DNA of 64,000 bases from Dryococelus australis (Eukaryota; Arthropoda; Insecta; Phasmatodea; Phasmatidae), in the NCBI GenBank assembly GCA_029891345.1, contig CM057009.1:90195416-90259415 (forward strand). The letters are read 5' to 3'. Under the pieces are notes generated by a model, which had not been told where the DNA came from, ran no database searches, and saw nothing but the letters and a program-made list of their open reading frames with translations. Both the position numbers and the translations under genes were made by a program. Shown piece by piece: positions 58,932-64,000 of this stretch (positions within the stretch are counted from its first letter, which is position 1; every line of letters starts with the position of its first letter).

Positions 58932-59783
58932 TAGAAGTTGTTCGCGATAAAGGGAGCACTTTGAAATAAACATTATTTGAAAAATATCACTGCTCCTACT
59001 TGCATGTATTTTAACGGGCACACGGACGGGCCTGCGCTCTCGAAAGTTGGTAACGACGAAGATAAATTTAATGCTGTTCACGATAAAGTGAGCACTTTTG
59101 AAATCAACCTTAGAAAAAAGTCACTATCCTTACATGTATACATTTTGCCGGACGAACTGAGTGACATGTAGCCAGTAAAGTTGGTAACGATTAATGGAAA
59201 GTAGTTACATATCTTTGCGTCAAATAAAAAGTGTAAGGTAACCATTTGTGATAACTTAAATTATTTGTTTCGCTTTCCGTTTTCTTTTTAATCCATCGAA
59301 GTGTAAAATGAACAGATTTACAAAACATTTCTTTTGTAATAATTATACAGTTACAGTTGACCGATGCATGAATAAAGTGACGAGGCCCATGGCAATGTTA
59401 ATGTTGTATGAGGCGGAAGAACACACAATGTGCAAAGAAATAAATCTTAAATAGAGTTTTAAAAAGTGCTCATTTTACCGTGAAAAGTCTATAGTTTCAT
59501 GTATTGAGGTTCAATTAAAAGTGTTAGAGGGAAATATTTGAGAATACTGAAACTATATGTATTACGTTCTGTATTTTTTACCCATTAAGTGCATGAATTA
59601 ACAGAATGGTAAAATATTAACTTTTCTAATAATTTCGCAGTTTTAATTGACCGATTCATGAACAAAGGTACCAGGCCATGGCAATGTTAGCTTTAAATGA
59701 ATGTCAGAAGTATACGGAATGTGCGTGCACGTAGGTCTTTAGCAGGGCTTTCGAAAGTGCTCACTTTACTGTGAACAGCCTTG
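58932..59783 (+). mobile_element. MITE family A, long form, copy A6 (outer, interrupted)
   Basis: The left part (58932-59070) reads TTGTTCGCGATAAAGGGAGC then ACTTTGAAATAAAC, continuing to AAAGTTGGTAACGACG. The right part (59495-59783) resumes with AAAAGTGTTAGAGGGAAATA and ends TCGAAAGTGCTCACTTTACT then GTGAACAGCC. The two halves join into one family A unit of about 430 bp, split by copy A7. The outer copy is more diverged than the inner. Confidence 0.88.
59071..59494 (+). mobile_element. MITE family A, long form, copy A7 (inner)
   Basis: About 424 bp in the same orientation as A6. It begins ATGCTGTTCACGATAAAGTG then AGCACTTTTGAAATCAACC and ends AAAAAGTGCTCATTTTACCG then TGAAAAGTCTATA. The interior is the closest match to the 17728 copy. 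The insertion point inside A6 corresponds to a TA-containing tract. Confidence 0.9.
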
Positions 59784-60813
59784 GCCTAACTTATACTTAC
59801 ATCAGTATAGCTTCAACTTCTTGTGTAACGATACTGTAAAACATAGTACAACACAATGTACATATATTCTTTAACATATACCTTACCCACTGTTAGAAGC
59901 TCTACTACTGATACTACTGTACTACCTTCAGTAACACCGAACTACTTGTTCAACAAGCTGATTAGTACGAAAGCGCAAAGAAATACTAGTTTTGGTTTTT
60001 TGCGGTAATGCCAGAGTTAAAATCTTCATTTGGTTGACAATAAACAACCGTATGCGTTGTAAAGGCTGCTAACACAATGAACTGACGTTTGACGCCCAAC
60101 CGTCTCGGTTTGATTAAAATATTTCAAGAGCGCTTGTATACAAGACAGATAAAACATTTTATTTATACTACACGAACTAAGTTAAAATAATTTTTATCCG
60201 ATATTTTTACCTTACATCGGGAGAAATAAGCTTGAAATGTAACGAAATGTATTTAATATTGTAAAGTAAATCCATCAGGAAAATTGTCAGCTAATTTGCT
60301 ATCATGTAAATATGTGATTTGCTTTCTTTGCGTACAATGGAATATTTCCTTTAAAATGTTTCGCTGAATATTCGCTAAAGTTACGAGTCATTATAAATAT
60401 ATTTGACAACTGCGCAACCAAGTGGATAAATTGTCGTAAACGAGACTCACAAAATCATTAATAAGCACGACGTGAATTTTCATAAAATATAATAATTTTC
60501 AACCTTCGCCAGAAACGAAAATACACACAGTTAATATCAGCCCCTCCCCCCACCACCCACCACCTCATCATGCTACTCGTGGTATTACTTTTGGAGTTAA
60601 GACTGTATGAGTTATCTGCATGTGTGAATGTATTCATACATACACATGTAGGTTTCCATTGCGCATGTTAATACATGTATACGTGTAGCTCCTGCGTTTG
60701 CTTTCATGTACGCATGTAAGTTAAGCCTGTAAGCTTTTATGCATGTACGCATGAATGCATAGATACAAACATAGCCTTTATATAGTTGTAATACACACAT
60801 ATGTGTATATATA
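59784..60813. other. Spacer with CATG-rich low-complexity DNA
   Basis: Around 60600-60790 short motifs such as ATGTACGCATG, GCATGT and CATACA recur imperfectly. A pyrimidine-rich CCCC/ACC tract lies at 60541-60570. No gene recognised. Confidence 0.5.
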
Positions 60814-60867
60814 TGTAGTTATGTGTATATATATGTATATATAAGTGTATATATACACATAACTACA
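60814..60867. repeat. 20-bp perfect inverted repeat (cruciform candidate)
   Basis: TGTAGTTATGTGTATATATA (60814-60833) and its exact complement (60848-60867) are separated by 14 bases. The arms include non-repetitive bases (TGTAGTTATG), so this is more than a TA run folding on itself. Confidence 0.92.
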
Positions 60868-60929
60868 CATGCCCGCGCTTTGGAAGTTATTTTGTTCGGT
60901 TATCAATAAGGTTATTTATTACTGATATA

Positions 60930-61125
60930 CACTCTAAATTCAAATCAGTGGAAAACCGCTGCTTCGCAGTGAAAAAGACTCCAAGCAAAATCGATAAAAA
61001 AACTCAGATTGTTTCAGTGGAAAAATTACGCTGATTGTATTAGTGATGTGAAAAAATTCACTGATTCTAAGTGGAGACATTTACACTGCGGATCAGTGGT
61101 TTTCCACTGATTCGAATTTAGAGTG
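60930..61125. mobile_element. Family C MITE, short copy
   Basis: A 196-bp element. The left end CACTCTAAATTCAAATCAGT GGAAAACC is inverse to the right end (CACTCTAAATTCGAATCAGT GGAAAACC on the minus strand), with one mismatch in about 28 bp. Internal ATCAGTG, TCACTGATT and GTTTCAGTGG motifs repeat. Its ends match the 948-bp element at 39847. No coding capacity. Confidence 0.92.
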
Positions 61126-62373
61126 CATTAAAGTACAGTATATTTGAATTCTCTCTCATATCTTCCCAAAAATAGGGAAACATTCACAATCACCCCATAC
61201 TTATAGTCATGTAAAAGATGTGTGTTGTGGTTTACATAACTGACCGCTGGTCACGAAGAAGCATATCTGACGCAAATCTGGGAAGATCAGACTTCGAAGA
61301 CGACCCAAGTACACTGGGTGTACTTCGGATGGGCTTTCGATCACGGTTTTCTATTACCGGCGGAGGCAAATACGGGTACATTGACTTAATGCATGTCCCA
61401 ATTTTAGAATATGTGCATATAAAATGTGTTGCATTATTATTATAGTACTACGCTTTGGACAACTGTGAGTGTTCTCAGTAGGTTGTCACTAATTGTGTAT
61501 GTGGAACACGTGCATTATTATTACGTAGTTTCAAACCTGTTCAAAAATTACTAAGATTGTGGTTACACGAGTGCTATTAAACACATTTAGGTCAGTAGCC
61601 ATGTCTGAACAAGTTTACAAACAGAACGTGTTTACGCGGTTGCACACCCAAAGCAGAATTAAATATATGGAAATTCTAATCTCGACAATCGTGGAACTTT
61701 AAATGTACGATATTTAATTATAATAACCTCAAACATTTATCACCATTGGTCTTTTTAATTGTTATGAAGCCTACACTTTGACTGTAATAGCATAGTGGTT
61801 GGGTATTAGTATACACAACCTCAAATTTAAGTTAATTCAACCAGTGCAGGCATTCCCGCCAAACAGGAGCGCAGCAGAGAAGAGAAGTCGTTCGAAACTA
61901 CTCATGAAAACTGTTCACTTTGAACGAGAAACAACTGCGATCGGAACTCGTTCGTAGGTCATGCAACCTCCTCAAGAGCTGAACTTGTTTGAAGTGGAGT
62001 AGTTCTGCATCCCGTGTAAGCGCGGCCTAAATTATGTGAACCACGTGCATTCTTGTACGCTACGTAATGCGCCAAGTTGTAGCATGAATTACGAAGAGTG
62101 AATAACACACCCTGTGCTACATAAGATGTATGGGAAGCACAAATGCCTATCAAGACTTTAATAAACCACGCACAAAAAAAAAATATCTCCCGAGCGACCG
62201 ACCTGAAAAAAAAAACCTCAGATCCGGGACGAAATGCCGTTACTCGGCTGTAGGAGGGGCGCGCCAACCGGACAGGTATGCTGGAAGGGGATTTGGGGGT
62301 GAACAGGGTGGCTCCAGATCTACAGCTCGTACAGGACTAGCCATCAGCTCTGAAACACACTGCGACAATCTGA
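61126..62373. other. Spacer without a recognised gene
   Basis: 61850-62340 is GC-raised in places. Frames at 61959-62267 (minus) and 62130-62468 (plus, running into the MITE) are not recognisable. Confidence 0.45.
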
Positions 62374-62804
62374 TACGTAGTCCATTCTCGGTTACTTTGA
62401 ACTTTCCTGCAGCCCTGCTAAAGTTCTACTTCCAGGATATTCCTACGCCTCATACAAAGAAAGTATAACCAAGTCAAGAAAATTGCACCGAATGGACAAC
62501 GCGCCGCATTCCTACGCTCCACTTAAATAACATTTTGCATGGCAACTATTCCTTACTATGCATTTACAACACTCCTATTTTCTTTCTGATTTTATTCATA
62601 TGAACTATGAATTAAATATTGAAATGTATAGATAAATATAAGTAGAAGTTCCATTTAACCCAAAATAAGTTCCTTTTATGTCATCGCAGGCACAAAACGT
62701 TTTTTATACATGTCATATTTAGGAAACAACCAAGCACGATATACAAGAGGTGATTTTATCAAAGATTTGATTCAAAAAGTGTGAAGAATCAACGAATAGA
62801 CTAT
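62374..62804 (+). mobile_element. MITE family B, copy B3
   Basis: About 431 bp. The left end is TACGTAGTCCATTCTCGGTT then ACTTTGAACTTTCCTGCAGCCCTGC. The right end is GATTTGATTCAAAAAGTGTG then AAGAATCAACGAATAGACTATA. The inner block CAACTATTCCTTACTATGCA matches the other B copies. No coding capacity. Confidence 0.88.
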
Positions 62805-64000
62805 ACTTATTGTTACTTTGCAGTCTTCGCGGCGAGGTCATTAACACGGTAGTTCAAAAGCTGTGATGTAGGTTTTACACTGAAATTTCCTAAGCTGAGA
62901 ATTCCGAATTTTAACTGCAGTTTCACTTATAAATAATTTGTCATTATTTAACTAACATAAATGTTATCTAATTGTAAAACTCTCGTCGAGAAACCTGATG
63001 TCTTAGTTGAGAATGAGAATGCGGGATTGCAATATGTATGGCTATGGTGCATTTGAAACACATAATAATTTATAATTTGAATGTCTCCCGCTTACATATT
63101 TGTTTTAAATAATACGATACAAATAAAAAAAACCGTTTTCACTGAAAATTTGTTTTCGTTCAAATTCATATAGCTACGAGAATTATACCAAGAACGTACA
63201 GTTTTATTAAGGCTAATAAAACCAATAGTATTATTTAAGCAAGTTTGGAAAATATCAACTATTTTGACAAAGTTAATACGTAAATACCTAATACATAATT
63301 TATTTTAAAAATTTCTTCTTTAGTATAATTATAGTTTTATGCACCATATAGCTGGAAAAAATTAAAACGCGTGTAAAGAAATTTGGTTTTCTTGCATAGA
63401 ATATGCGAAAATGAAAGTATTTCATTAACAACTCACTTATACGGAATTTTGGTTTTTCTGCCTTTATCATACAGAATTTGTTATATTTCGAGAAATGTTT
63501 AATTTATTTCTATTGGATTTGTTAACATTCCGAAGAAACGTGATGTTTTAAGAAATTTTCATACGCCAGAACTGAAAGCGCTCTCGCCACACTTTCAGTA
63601 TGATCGCCATTAGATCGAGGTCCATGAGACCGATATAAAATAATCTTTATCTGCCGTCCAAACGTAATGAAATAATTTATGAAAATAGTTAATAGTTTTT
63701 TTCCACTGCCACGTTGTGAAGAAGGTGTCGTTTCCCGTAAATTACGATTACGTATTATTTCCCAGAAAATTTTGCACAAAACTCTTCAAATTCAGAGTGT
63801 ATGTAATTTACTAAAACAAAACTAATAGGTTGGCTTCTGTTTACAGAATACGTCGATAAGCTGGTCATATTTTTGGGACATTAAATTCCTTATTATTTTT
63901 ATTCACATTATCTAGAATGAATGTGCTATAAAGGGTAGTTTTTACGATTATAATCAAATAAGTTTATATGAGCATGCGTTCCTCCTGGTATGTCGTGTTA
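62805..64000. other. AT-rich DNA without a gene
   Basis: No feature recognised up to the window edge. Confidence 0.55.

Overview
The window looks like eukaryotic nuclear DNA from an arthropod, most likely an insect. It is AT-rich and lacks operon-like gene packing. It carries alternating-dinucleotide microsatellites, tRNA-derived SINEs, Helitron ends, Tc1/mariner relatives and many short inverted-repeat transposons (MITEs). The species cannot be named from the sequence alone. I found no host protein-coding gene I can defend. Most open frames are under 120 codons and are chance frames or transposon remains.

Layout: 1-3 kb is AT-rich with a three-phase AT/GT/GC microsatellite, then a family A MITE (2.7-3.1 kb). 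4.1-5.5 kb holds a family B MITE, a SINE and the first copy of a dispersed repeat R. 5.5-14.4 kb is mostly empty AT-rich DNA with one short family A MITE (10.7 kb) and a GC-raised block (11.2-11.7 kb). 14.5 kb has a SINE with target duplications. 16.8-19.4 kb has a non-autonomous Helitron, a family A MITE and the second R copy. 21 kb has a heavily decayed Tc1-like transposase. 26.3 kb is a family B MITE. 28.8-30.3 kb is a TGGCC-rich repeat with two units about 215 bp apart. 31.7 kb is a deleted SINE, and 32.8-33.3 kb is a TTAA-flanked MITE. 36.1 kb is a short family A MITE. 39.8-40.8 kb is a long member of a third inverted-repeat family (family C). 43.0-43.5 kb looks like a solo LTR, and 43.9-44.4 kb is a GC-rich block between 11-bp direct repeats. 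46.9 kb is a family A MITE and 49.6-50.1 kb a second Helitron. 50.9-51.8 kb is a SINE-bearing segment between 20-bp direct repeats. 54.1-54.8 kb is a family B MITE split by a SINE. 56.5-57.7 kb is a complete Tc1/mariner-type element whose transposase frame is broken. 58.9-59.8 kb is one family A MITE nested in another. 60.9 kb is a short family C MITE and 62.4 kb a family B MITE.

Taken together, the window records layered transposon activity rather than a gene pathway. Families A and B share terminal design (TATAGnC...ATTCACG, then ACTTTT and a GAAGCCCTGC-like motif) and together supply eleven copies in 64 kb. No transposase for them is present. The nested insertions give a relative order: an older A before a younger A at 59 kb, and B before the SINE at 54 kb.
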